Below, piece by piece: positions 35,162 to 43,962 of a DNA stretch of 64,000 nucleotides. Origin of the DNA: a cyanobacterium PCC 7702 (lineage in GTDB: Bacteria; Cyanobacteriota; Cyanobacteriia; Cyanobacteriales; Nostocaceae); NCBI GenBank assembly GCA_000332255.1, contig KB235926.1:443193-507192 (forward strand). Reading direction: 5' to 3'. A program made the position numbers and the translations under genes. Under the pieces are notes generated by a model. It saw only the letters and a program-made list of their open reading frames with translations, ran no database searches and was not told the origin of the DNA. Positions within the stretch are counted from its first letter, which is position 1, and each line of letters starts with the position of its first letter.

Positions 35162-37267
35162 CTAATCGCTGCGTTGCAAAATTAAATGATTGCGCTCGGT
35201 TAACCTAGCTTCCCAATTAGGTTCGACAACAATTGTGCTGATTTTCTCAACAATAATTGCAGGACCGCTAATAGTATCTTCTGGTTGTAAATCTTCCCGT
35301 CGATATATGGGAGTATCGTACCATTTTTCAGCAGTAAACATTCTAACTGTTTCCACAGACAAAGGAGGTTCATTCACAGAACGAGTACGAGTAATAAGAG
35401 GTTCTTCGGGAGTATCCATTTTTTGAATTACTTCCACCGAGACAGATTCGACAATTAAGTTTTTTTCTCCTGGAATGAAACCATAGCGAGACTTATGTTC
35501 TATCTCAAATTCTTGTTGCATTAATGCGACGTCTGAGGCAAAATTAACAGTTAAGGTAGAATTAGTTCCTTCATATTTTAAATTAACTTTTTTAACTACT
35601 TCTTCTTTCCTAGTTACTTCAACTTGCTCCGAGAGTAATTCAGTTTTTGCTTGGGTTTCTAGTGTTTCTATTAACTGTAACAGTTGCGGAATTAATGCTT
35701 TTGTTAAAGGCTTTTCCACTCCTTTTTCCCGAATAGCTCGAAGATCGGCTAATCCCATACCATATGCTGAAAGAACTCCAGCGTAAGGATGCAAAAATAT
35801 CCTTTTCATTCCTAAGGTGTCAGCGATTAAACAAGCAACTTGGGCGCTTGCACCGCCAAAACAACAAAGAGTGTATTTTGTGACATCGTAACCCCTTTGC
35901 AGACTAATTTTTTTAATTGCATTGGCCATGTTTTCTACAGCGATCGCTATGAATCCAGCAGCTACTTGTTCGGGAGTGCGGGTGTGACCTGTGGCGTTTT
36001 TAATATCCTGGGCTAAATGGGTAAATTTTTCCACCACAATATCTTTATCTATAGGTAAATTTCCCTCAGGACCAAAGACACGGGGAAAATATTGGGGATG
36101 AATTTTCCCTAACATGACATTTGCATCTGTCACGGCTAAAGGACCTCCACGGCGATAACAAGCAGGACCGGGATTTGAACCAGCAGATTCCGGCCCCACC
36201 CGATAGCGAGAACCATCGAAAAATAAAATGGAACCACCCCCAGCAGCAATAGTATTAATTGCTAACACGGGAACTCGCATCCGCACCAGCGCGATTTCTG
36301 ATTCTAGCTGTCGTTCGTACTCTCCTTGAAAGTGAGCGACATCGGTGCTTGTTCCACCCATATCAAAGGTGATCGCTAAATCAAAACCTGCTCTTTTGCT
36401 AGTTTGTACTGCGCCAACTATCCCTCCAGCAGGACCGCTCAAAATACTATCTTTCCCTTGAAATTTTTCTGCTGCAACTAAACCTCCATCGGACTTCATA
36501 AACATTAATTTCACTCCAGGTAATTGCGCTGCTACTTGATTGACGTAGCGACGCAAAATAGGAGTTAAATATGCATCCACAACTGTTGTGTCACCTCGAC
36601 CGATCAATTTCATCAAAGGACTGACTTGGTGGGATACGGATATCTGCGTAAACCCAATTTCCTGAGCGATTTCGGCGACTTGTTGTTCGTGACGGGGATA
36701 GCGATCGCCATGCACGAACACGATCGCGCAACTGCGAATTCCCTTGTCGTAAGCTGTTTGTAAGTCTTTTTTGACTTGCTCGAGGTTCACCGCAGTTAAT
36801 TCGTTACCTTTTGCATCGTAGCGTTCGTTAACCTCGATTACTTCTTCGTAAAGCATCGTCGGTAAAACAATTTGTCGAGCAAAAATGTCAGGACGATTTT
36901 GATAGCCAATTCGCAATGCATCTTTAAATCCTTTGGTGATCGCAAGAACTACGCGATCGCCTTTTCTTTCTAACAGCGCATTTGTGGCTACTGTTGTCCC
37001 CATTTTTACCACTTCTATGGCTTTTTCCGGAAGGGGATCGTGGGGAGGAATTCCCATCACATCACGAATCCCTTGAATTACTGCATCTTGGTATTGCTCA
37101 GGATTTTCCGAAAGCAGTTTGTAAATTACAATCCATTGCTTTTGGGGAAGAGGAACAATTAAAAAACGTTCTTGATGTTTTGCGAGTCTCTCTATAATTG
37201 CTTGCTCATCAGTAACAACAACAATATCTGTAAACGTACCACCCCTGTCAGCAAATACTTTTAACAT
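35162..37267 (-). CDS. hyuA: Hydantoinase A / 5-oxoprolinase subunit HyuA
   Basis: A 701-residue HyuA, the ATP-binding subunit of the oxoprolinase/hydantoinase. The ASKHA-type phosphate-binding motifs are RGGTFTDIVVV at the N-terminus and FDMGGTSTDVAHF in the middle; GGGSILFFDG and CFGGASAQVACLIAD follow. The C-terminal third (MDTPEEPLITRTRSV, YRREDLQPEDTISGPAIIVE) is the usual HyuA tail. It is the first gene of a two-gene unit with hyuB. The physiological substrate may be 5-oxoproline from glutathione turnover; hydantoins are the alternative. Both subunits look intact. Confidence 0.94.
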   Translation of the reverse strand: MLKVFADRGGTFTDIVVVTDEQAIIERLAKHQERFLIVPLPQKQWIVIYKLLSENPEQYQDAVIQGIRDVMGIPPHDPLPEKAIEVVKMGTTVATNALLERKGDRVVLAITKGFKDALRIGYQNRPDIFARQIVLPTMLYEEVIEVNERYDAKGNELTAVNLEQVKKDLQTAYDKGIRSCAIVFVHGDRYPRHEQQVAEIAQEIGFTQISVSHQVSPLMKLIGRGDTTVVDAYLTPILRRYVNQVAAQLPGVKLMFMKSDGGLVAAEKFQGKDSILSGPAGGIVGAVQTSKRAGFDLAITFDMGGTSTDVAHFQGEYERQLESEIALVRMRVPVLAINTIAAGGGSILFFDGSRYRVGPESAGSNPGPACYRRGGPLAVTDANVMLGKIHPQYFPRVFGPEGNLPIDKDIVVEKFTHLAQDIKNATGHTRTPEQVAAGFIAIAVENMANAIKKISLQRGYDVTKYTLCCFGGASAQVACLIADTLGMKRIFLHPYAGVLSAYGMGLADLRAIREKGVEKPLTKALIPQLLQLIETLETQAKTELLSEQVEVTRKEEVVKKVNLKYEGTNSTLTVNFASDVALMQQEFEIEHKSRYGFIPGEKNLIVESVSVEVIQKMDTPEEPLITRTRSVNEPPLSVETVRMFTAEKWYDTPIYRREDLQPEDTISGPAIIVEKISTIVVEPNWEARLTERNHLILQRSD

Positions 37268-37360
37268 TAGTCAATTTTCCTTGTAGCTCTAAAAGTAGAG
37301 TAACAATCAAACTAGCAGCCTTTCTACATTTTTTGATTCTTGTACGCAAGGCTATACTTC

Positions 37361-40300
37361 CTAACTGTTTTGAAAACTAGAAACTAAAAATTTATTTTCA
37401 CGCACCGCTACTTCCGCACCATGCATAATATGCAATCCCAAGCTTTTGTTATTAGTTAACATCAATTCATCTCTTTGTCGCCAAACGGCAAATATTTTTT
37501 CTCTTCCGTCCTCCAACTTTTTGGAATCGATTTGATAATATTCATCTACTTTTTTCAATTTCAATCCCAGTAATTTTAACAAGCGACCCAGTATATTCAC
37601 AGCAGAAATATTTTCATTTTTCCTAACTAAATTTATGCCAAGTATTCTTTGGATAGGTTTGCTGTAATATACTACAGTATTTTTTAATAACATTAAATCT
37701 GGGTCGTTTTCATTGAATTTTCGCTCTCTACCCAAAAAATTTAATACTCCTAAAGCTTTTAATACTTCTATTTTCAACGTATAATTTTTTAAATCTGGTA
37801 GAAAAACTTTTCCTTCACCTCCTATTAACTGTTCATATAATTGTTGCCTGTCTCTGCTTCGAAAATATTCGCTTTCATGAGTAAGGTAATAATGAGTTAA
37901 TAATTGCTCGTAATAACCTTTATCATCCCGCAATTTTAGTTCTGGAGTTACTTGAACTCCGTATTTTTGTTGCAGAGTATATTTGTGAATTCTATCGCGC
38001 TCCTGGTTTGTAAGGACATTTTTTGCCAGTAAACGTTCGTATTCTAAGTAACTAATATCTTCAGCACTAGCAACAGCATTCGCCGCTAAAAGTTGGTTTT
38101 TTTGTTTAATTTCTCTAAACTTGCGTTTAATTTCCTTAGCTTTTTTACGCTTTTGACACCAATCTTTTTGCACTTTAATAATTTCTCTAATCAGCCTTCT
38201 TTGAGTTGCTAAATCCTTGGGGTCTGTTGCTAAAAAAGCAAGGCGTAAATCTCTAATGATATTGTTGTGAGCTGCGTGACTGCGTATTTGAATTTTATGA
38301 CCATCATTAATTAAGCCATCTTGCATCGATTCGCGGTACAAGTTAATGGAAGCGTTCACCCTTGCTGCTAATTTTGCCCAAGTTCGCAAATGCACTGGAT
38401 CGTAAACTGAGGGGAAATCAACATCTATATCATAGAGGGGACTGAGGAGAGATAAATTTTCTTTTTGATTTTCTTGGTACCAATAAGATAGCAAGCGATA
38501 ATTGGTACTACCAGAGCCAATTAAACCGATACCGCGTTTAGCACACCAAACTATTCGCGGTACGTTATCGCGCACTCTTGCTAATGCTTGTCGTGCTTCT
38601 GAATCAGGAATCACTCCTTGAAAAATTCCGTAAACACAATCAAAATGTTGAACATCAATACTAATTCCCGTTCCCAAACTAGGAGTGACGAAAACAGCAT
38701 CATATGCAGTTACTTTTTGATTAATAGCTGCTATAAAATTAGCTGCTTCATGTCCCGGGGTATTGGTTGTGAGGCTAGTAATTAACAAAGTTTTAGGAAA
38801 TTGGTTTTGCAATCTTTGTAAACGCTCTTGCAGATAACTTGCTATAGTTTCACAACTGTAGCGTCCAGAACGACTGTCAGTCGTAACGTAGCATTTCTTT
38901 CCGGCAAGTAAATCTAATTCTAACTGGTGAATGAGGGGAGTTGGATTGGGAGAATCATAAAAAGTCACGTCCCAACCTTCCTGGGGTTTCCAAATATTTA
39001 CAATTATCCAAGGAGTTAATTTTATACCTGCTAATGCTTGTAAATATTCCAAAGATACATCTGATAAATCGGCATCTTGAGCAATGACTAACCCACCCGT
39101 AGTTATAACTTGAGAAATAAGTTGCTGAAAAATTTTTAAGATTTTGATGCGTTTTTCTTGACAAGTGCTGCTATTGAGTAAATGCCATAAAGATTGTTCC
39201 ACTTCATCTAAAATAACTATTGCTTTTTGCCATTTTTGAGGATCAAGTTTCCAAAGAGAATCCACACACAATCCCAAGGAATTGACAGAGAAAGAAGAAC
39301 CGCAGATAGACACAAACGGGGATATTAATTGAGAAATCTCCTCTGAAGCTGATTTTTCATTTTCTCCATCTTCTTTGCCAAGTCCCCACGGAATACCGAT
39401 TTTTTCACACAGAAATCGTCCGAGTTGGATTCTGTGAGTAATTAACAGAACTGGTTGATTTCTGCTTTTAGCCTGCTTGACAAGCGCTTGTAATGCTGTG
39501 GTTTTACCCGTTCCTTTGGCTGATTTAATTCCCACCAGTCCAGAGGGGGGAAAATTTATTTCTTCTAAGTAGCGACAGTTGAGGGTAACTGCAGGAGTGA
39601 TAGTTAATTTACTGTGGGGTTTGGTGTGAGCAAGATAAACTTCTAAATCCAGACTTTGGCGGTAAATTTTTTCAAAAGCGATCGCTCCTTTAGCAACAAT
39701 AAACTCATCAACTCCTTTTTCCATCCCCGGAAGTTCGATAACTTGCACGCAACAATTTTTCGCCTGAAATAAAAAACCGAGTTGAGAGATAGCGTTGTTT
39801 ACTGCTGCAATTTTCTGGGGTTGAGTTTCAAAGTCAAAGCAAATGTAAAACGTGCGCTTAGCGATCGCAAACGCAGCTAAGTCAGGTAAGAGCTGACGAG
39901 CGATCGCTTTACCAAATTTATCTTTCGTAACCCGATAACCGCTGGTAATTCCAGGAATACCAATAGCTGCATATCCCTGGGTTAAAAGCGCAGCAGCTTT
40001 TTTTGCACCCTCGCAAACAATCACCGGTATTTTCCCTTCCATTACCCATTGCCAAAAGCCCACAGCTTCGCCATTTTCGGCTATACTGATATTCTCAGGC
40101 ATAGCTTGATTGTAACGCCGGGCAACTTGCTGCCAAACACTCAAAGGTACTCGCAGACAAAATATTCGGGTTGGCGTGCAAGGAGGATGTTCGTATTTGA
40201 TGAACTTACCTTTTTGAGGATGTAATCGTGGTCGGTCTGGCTTAAAACATCCCCACTCCATCTGTTTCCAGTCATTTAAGGGATCTAATCCAGAACACCA

Positions 40301-40513
40301 CCAACCACCACAAGTAATAGCAGTGTAACGATGGAGCCAACTACTCTTGACCATTCCAGTGTTGGTACGCGGTAAGCGCTCAGAAATGAACAAATAATCG
40401 TAAACGCTTGCAGCTGAAAGAGAAATAAAGTTGAGTTGAGCTATGTGCTTATCTATACCGCTACCATTGACAATTTCTGCAAAATGTTGGGGTTCTAGAT
40501 AGTACAAATGCAT
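37361..40513 (-). CDS. CyRepA1-family plasmid replication protein, DUF3854 primase-helicase-like
   Basis: A large protein (1050 residues from ATG 40513; TTG 40537 is the alternative). Near the N-terminus is the family signature GGWWCSGLDPLNDW, followed by a DUF3854/Toprim-like region (VIVCEGAKKAAALLTQGY, then FYICFDFE). A P-loop ATPase domain comes next, with Walker A SAKGTGKTTA (Lys about residue 337), Walker B VILDEVEQS (Asp-Glu about 436-437) and later helicase-like blocks (FVTPSLGTGISIDV, ARQALARVRDN). The C-terminal third is basic and coiled. This matches the CyRepA1 group of cyanobacterial plasmid initiators, of which chromosomal copies also exist. No ParAB, relaxase or transposase gene adjoins it. 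It is intact, so it may be active. Confidence 0.8.
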   Translation of the reverse strand: MHLYYLEPQHFAEIVNGSGIDKHIAQLNFISLSAASVYDYLFISERLPRTNTGMVKSSWLHRYTAITCGGWWCSGLDPLNDWKQMEWGCFKPDRPRLHPQKGKFIKYEHPPCTPTRIFCLRVPLSVWQQVARRYNQAMPENISIAENGEAVGFWQWVMEGKIPVIVCEGAKKAAALLTQGYAAIGIPGITSGYRVTKDKFGKAIARQLLPDLAAFAIAKRTFYICFDFETQPQKIAAVNNAISQLGFLFQAKNCCVQVIELPGMEKGVDEFIVAKGAIAFEKIYRQSLDLEVYLAHTKPHSKLTITPAVTLNCRYLEEINFPPSGLVGIKSAKGTGKTTALQALVKQAKSRNQPVLLITHRIQLGRFLCEKIGIPWGLGKEDGENEKSASEEISQLISPFVSICGSSFSVNSLGLCVDSLWKLDPQKWQKAIVILDEVEQSLWHLLNSSTCQEKRIKILKIFQQLISQVITTGGLVIAQDADLSDVSLEYLQALAGIKLTPWIIVNIWKPQEGWDVTFYDSPNPTPLIHQLELDLLAGKKCYVTTDSRSGRYSCETIASYLQERLQRLQNQFPKTLLITSLTTNTPGHEAANFIAAINQKVTAYDAVFVTPSLGTGISIDVQHFDCVYGIFQGVIPDSEARQALARVRDNVPRIVWCAKRGIGLIGSGSTNYRLLSYWYQENQKENLSLLSPLYDIDVDFPSVYDPVHLRTWAKLAARVNASINLYRESMQDGLINDGHKIQIRSHAAHNNIIRDLRLAFLATDPKDLATQRRLIREIIKVQKDWCQKRKKAKEIKRKFREIKQKNQLLAANAVASAEDISYLEYERLLAKNVLTNQERDRIHKYTLQQKYGVQVTPELKLRDDKGYYEQLLTHYYLTHESEYFRSRDRQQLYEQLIGGEGKVFLPDLKNYTLKIEVLKALGVLNFLGRERKFNENDPDLMLLKNTVVYYSKPIQRILGINLVRKNENISAVNILGRLLKLLGLKLKKVDEYYQIDSKKLEDGREKIFAVWRQRDELMLTNNKSLGLHIMHGAEVAVRENKFLVSSFQNS

Positions 40514-40810
40514 TGGTAAGACCGAGAGAGGAGACAATGGATTTTACAAGTTAACATGCCTCTACTCGTTTTTTATAGAAGTTATTTTAACGCTTGCAAT
40601 TCGCTTTTCTTTTTCGGTGACCAGTGATACTACGGTTATAGTTCTGGCTAGTTTTTGTGTCCTTTTTGTCGTTCCAGTAATAAAATTGTATTGTGATTAT
40701 TAATACTAATACAACTTACTTATAAGTAATTTCACCCTGGCGCGAGTGATATCAACCTTGTTTGTGGAAGTAGCGATAATTAAATTTAAACTGTTAGCCG
40801 CAGTCAATTC

Positions 40811-41338
40811 TTAATCTTTCTTCTTGCTGTTTTCTTCCTCTATACTCTTACGCAGCTCGAGAAACTGCTTACCTGCTGCTGTAATTTTCACGTAATTGCA
40901 AAGGTTATTTCCTTTATAGGGTATGTCGCGAATTTCCTCTATCTCATCTATATAACCTAGATCTCGTAAAAAATATAATTCCCTTTCTAATTTCGCCGAT
41001 AAATCATAATTACCATAATCACCAGAGTTAATTTTTTGCAGAGTTTTATACATAGATTCTGGCATGGATAAGATATATAATCTATCCACCCTGTTCTTGG
41101 TGGTAGTCATTTTTTTGTTGAGAGAATTGATTTTATTTTCGATCTTATCCCGGTCTAAGGTTAGCGCAATTACATCATCCGCTCGCGGAAGAAAAAACAT
41201 TAATAAAGCAATAAAAATCAATGCTGCTATTATTAATACAGAACCGCGACCAGAAAATAACATCACCAATAAAATGCCTTCTATAAAGGCAAGACACGAA
41301 AAAGCAGCCCACCACTTTGTGGAGAATTCTTGAGTCAT
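40811..41338 (-). CDS. Membrane protein with coiled coil and winged-helix-like tail
   Basis: A protein of about 175 residues that I do not recognise. Two adjacent hydrophobic segments (WWAAFSCLAFIEGILLVMLF and VLIIAALIFIALLMFFL) form a membrane hairpin. A charged coiled coil (DKIENKINSLNKKMTTTKNRVDRLY) follows, then a domain with helix-helix-strand character (LSAKLERELYFLRDLGYIDEI, YVKITAAGKQFLELR) resembling a winged-helix fold used at interfaces. The start may be ATG 41338 or GTG 41341; GGGAGAG precedes both. It is co-directional with the CyRepA1-like gene, 297 bases upstream of it. Whether the two are linked functionally is unknown. Confidence 0.7.
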   Translation of the reverse strand: MTQEFSTKWWAAFSCLAFIEGILLVMLFSGRGSVLIIAALIFIALLMFFLPRADDVIALTLDRDKIENKINSLNKKMTTTKNRVDRLYILSMPESMYKTLQKINSGDYGNYDLSAKLERELYFLRDLGYIDEIEEIRDIPYKGNNLCNYVKITAAGKQFLELRKSIEEENSKKKD

Positions 41339-41551
41339 CACTTACTCTCCCATCTAGTTTCTAGAGAAGTATTTTCTTGGGAATAAATTTAATTATAGTT
41401 TTAATTGGCAGTGATAATAAAGCCAAAATTTGATGATGTCTTGATAATTTCACCATGGGAAAAAGTATAAATACTTAAAATATTTGCCACCAGAGAAAGT
41501 TTTTTTATTAATTACTAAATTCTCAAGAATTACAGATATCCCTAGAAATTA

Positions 41552-41571
41552 AGTAGCGCTTCGGCGCTACT
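41552..41571 (-). terminator. Hairpin after the CTDH gene
   Basis: AGTAGCGC and GCGCTACT form a perfect 8-bp stem with a four-base loop (TTCG on the plus strand), 35 bases downstream of the CTDH stop codon. No long T-run follows on the minus strand, so it may be a weak terminator, an RNA-stabilising hairpin or a copy of a small dispersed palindrome. Confidence 0.6.
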
Positions 41572-41606
41572 CAAAACAATACAAATTGCATGGGTAGCAC
41601 TTGCTA

Positions 41607-42032
41607 TTAGCGTCGCAAATTCAGTAATTCTTGTGGCGAAGCTAGAAGCTTGATTTTAACATCCAGAATTTGTTTTTCTTGATTGAGAAGAAACTCCCAC
41701 AAAACATTGACCCCGCACCAAGAGGTTTGTGCTTTACCCGTGACTTGAAATTGAGTTTGGCCATTTTCTAAAGCTTCAGCTATTCCTTGGCGGGGAAAAG
41801 CTTTGATACCCTGAGCTTCTTGCTTGAGGTAAGCAGCGATCGCAGACCTACCCGCAATACCAGACTCAAAGGGTGCATGCATAACGCCATTATCTGCAAA
41901 TAAAGCAGCAGTAGCATCAAATTCCCCTGCGTTCAAGGTTTGAAAATACTGCAATATAGCCGGTTCGCTAATTCCCTCAATCACTAAATCTTCCACATCA
42001 TCTACAGATTTTGAAGACCGTGACGAAAGCAT
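41607..42032 (-). CDS. OCP C-terminal domain homologue (CTDH), carotenoid carrier
   Basis: A 141-residue NTF2-like protein equivalent to the C-terminal domain of the orange carotenoid protein. It has ISEPAILQYFQTLNAGEFDATAALFADNGVMHAPFESGIAGR, then FQVTGKAQTSWCGVNVLWEFLLNQ. Cys106 corresponds to the conserved Cys of one CTDH clade that allows a disulfide-linked dimer. Such proteins hold a ketocarotenoid, take it from membranes and hand it to helical carotenoid proteins. That partner is encoded immediately upstream on the same strand, 263 bases away and separated by a strong terminator. The protein is soluble. GGAG lies nine bases before the ATG. Confidence 0.9.
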   Translation of the reverse strand: MLSSRSSKSVDDVEDLVIEGISEPAILQYFQTLNAGEFDATAALFADNGVMHAPFESGIAGRSAIAAYLKQEAQGIKAFPRQGIAEALENGQTQFQVTGKAQTSWCGVNVLWEFLLNQEKQILDVKIKLLASPQELLNLRR

Positions 42033-42196
42033 AATCCTAACTCCAGATGATTTATTTCCATAAACTTACACGCAATAGCAGCTGAGAAACTTGCTACTGA
42101 AGATGTATTTTCCTAAAAGGCAAAAGACACAAAGCACAACAGAGAAGGAACCCAGTCCTGTGTGGTTTGCTAGATGTCTACTACCAACACGCAACT

Positions 42197-42247
42197 AAAA
42201 AATGCTCTTTATATGCGTTCCCGTAGGTAACGGGGATATAAAGAGCA
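42197..42247 (-). terminator. Strong intrinsic terminator between HCP and CTDH genes
   Basis: On the minus strand TGCTCTTTATAT (from 42247) and ATATAAAGAGCA (to 42203) form a perfect 12-bp stem with an inner CCCG/CGGG pairing, directly followed by six T (42202-42197). It lies 48 bases after the HCP stop. It should end most HCP transcripts, so CTDH either depends on read-through or has its own promoter. Confidence 0.85.
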
Positions 42248-42295
42248 ACCTCATATATTCAATAAATTTAGGATTTGACAACAAAATTAATCTGC

Positions 42296-42805
42296 TTAAT
42301 CTGCTAGAGGGTCTACTCCCATATCAGTAACAACTTTACGAAGAACAGTAATTTGTTGACCAAAATCAAGTTGCTTGAGTGTTTCCAACACCTGAGCGCC
42401 ATCACGAGAAAGTTGATAGTTCGCTGGCATTGGTACAACAAATCCCTTTACCATTAATTCAGATAATTCATACCAAAAAGCTAGTTTAGTGTTAGGACTT
42501 AAAACACCGTAAGAGCGAGAAATGGGTGTATTTCTCTTCGCAGCCAGGTCGCGCATTACCTGTAACTGCTCTGCATGAGACATTTGCTTAATTTGATTTA
42601 ATAGACCTTCAGCTAATTGCAAGCGAGCAGCGCCTGTAGCAGCAGGTGTAATGGAACGTCCCATCTCGGTATAAGCATACCAAAGCACTGCCAGCTGGTC
42701 ATCTACGCTCAAGCTATTGAATAAGGCTACAGTAGATGCAACCGCGTCAGTCGGTTGAGTGCTGTAAGCAAAAATCCTTTGAGTTGAATCAGCAGTGAAT
42801 GCCAT
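42296..42805 (-). CDS. Helical carotenoid protein (OCP N-terminal domain homologue)
   Basis: A 169-residue all-helical protein homologous to the N-terminal domain of OCP. It binds one ketocarotenoid and acts in singlet-oxygen quenching, and in the HCP4 group also in quenching phycobilisomes. Carotenoid-pocket residues are visible: YAYTEMG near 43-49 (Tyr) and LAFWYEL near 108-114 (Trp111). The paired CTDH gene downstream points to the HCP4 type, whose carotenoid can be delivered by CTDH. Start: ATG 42805 with GGAGG six bases upstream, better than the upstream start at 42862. The protein lacks the C-terminal NTF2 domain, so this is a split version of OCP, not a truncated gene. Confidence 0.9.
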   Translation of the reverse strand: MAFTADSTQRIFAYSTQPTDAVASTVALFNSLSVDDQLAVLWYAYTEMGRSITPAATGAARLQLAEGLLNQIKQMSHAEQLQVMRDLAAKRNTPISRSYGVLSPNTKLAFWYELSELMVKGFVVPMPANYQLSRDGAQVLETLKQLDFGQQITVLRKVVTDMGVDPLAD

Positions 42806-43005
42806 ATTTGCCTCCACAGTCGATAAGTGAGTACGCTGGGGGTTACTGAGGGATTTTTTCACTCCCGCTTTATATATTGAATCATTTATTTACAAATTGC
42901 AAATAAAATTTACAAATAATCGTTGTAAAAAATAGCAAAGGTATGCATAGCCTGGATAAGGTATAATTTACATGCCACTTTTTTGGCTAACTTTCCATAA
43001 GATAA

Positions 43006-43962
43006 ATGAATCAAATTTCGGGAACAAGAAGTGTTGAAGTAAAAAAGAAAGCCTTGGAATTGGGGTTTCATAAAGTAGGAATAGCTGCTGTGGAAGATGG
43101 GGATAATACGGAGAAGCAGCGGCTGCAAGCATGGCTGGCGTTGGGCTATCACGCCGATATGGAATGGATGAGTTCGCCCAAGCGTCAGGACATTCGCCTG
43201 GTGATGAGAGAAGTGCGATCGCTCGTTTGTGTTGCTCTCAATTACTACACGCCCCATCAACGTCCCGAAGGTAAGGAATATGCCAAAATTTCCCGTTATG
43301 CCTGGGGACGGGACTACCATAAAGTCATGCAAAAAAAATTGAAAGCCCTTTGCTGTTGGTTGCAACAACAAGGCGAAAATATCCAAACCCGTTATTATGT
43401 GGATACAGGTCCGGTGCAAGACAAAGTATGGGCGCAGCGAGCTGGTATTGGCTGGATTGCCAAAAACAGTAATGTCATCACTCGCGAATACGGTTCTTGG
43501 GTGTTTCTGGGAGAAGTATTGACAAATCTGGAATTACAACCAGATACTCCCCATACAGAACACTGCGGTAGCTGCACTCGCTGCTTGCAAGCGTGTCCCA
43601 CAGGTGCGATCGCCCAACCGTTTGTAGTAGATGCCAATCGTTGCATTGCCTACCACACAATTGAAAATCGCCAGGAAAATTTGCCAGAGGCGATCGCACC
43701 CCATTTGCAAGGTTGGGTTGCTGGTTGCGACATTTGTCAGGATGTTTGTCCTTGGAACCAGCGTTTTGCTCGCACCACTGACGTGCCAGAATTTAAACCC
43801 TATCCTGGAAATATCGCACCCAAACTGATAGAATTAGCGCAAATCTCAGATCGGGAATGGGATGAAAGATTTCCAGCTTCGGCGCTGCGGCGGATTAAAC
43901 CAGAGATGTTACGACGGAATGCCCGTGCTAATCTAAACGCATTCCACTTACTACAAGAATGA
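43006..43962 (+). CDS. queG: Epoxyqueuosine reductase QueG
   Basis: A 318-residue cobalamin-dependent iron-sulfur enzyme that reduces epoxyqueuosine to queuosine in tRNA. The N-terminal cobalamin-binding region includes LGYHADMEWM and ARYAWGRDYH-like (SRYAWGRDYHKVM) motifs. The two [4Fe-4S] clusters are bound by CGSCTRCLQACPTGAI and CDICQDVCPWN. GWIAKNSNVI is the active-site segment with Asp nearby (YVDTGPVQDK). The C-terminal HEAT-like extension of longer relatives is short here. The stop overlaps the next gene start (ATGA), so the HAD hydrolase is co-translated. Start ATG 43006. Confidence 0.95.
   Translation: MNQISGTRSVEVKKKALELGFHKVGIAAVEDGDNTEKQRLQAWLALGYHADMEWMSSPKRQDIRLVMREVRSLVCVALNYYTPHQRPEGKEYAKISRYAWGRDYHKVMQKKLKALCCWLQQQGENIQTRYYVDTGPVQDKVWAQRAGIGWIAKNSNVITREYGSWVFLGEVLTNLELQPDTPHTEHCGSCTRCLQACPTGAIAQPFVVDANRCIAYHTIENRQENLPEAIAPHLQGWVAGCDICQDVCPWNQRFARTTDVPEFKPYPGNIAPKLIELAQISDREWDERFPASALRRIKPEMLRRNARANLNAFHLLQE

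Noticed and set aside
40538-40810. Search for iterons or an origin upstream of the CyRepA1-like gene
   Set aside because: No repeated units of 15-25 bases or AT-rich tandem motifs were seen; an origin may lie within the gene or be absent.
42910-43419. Minus-strand ORF of 169 codons overlapping queG
   Set aside because: QueG has complete family motifs on the plus strand; the antisense reading has no domain or ribosome binding site.
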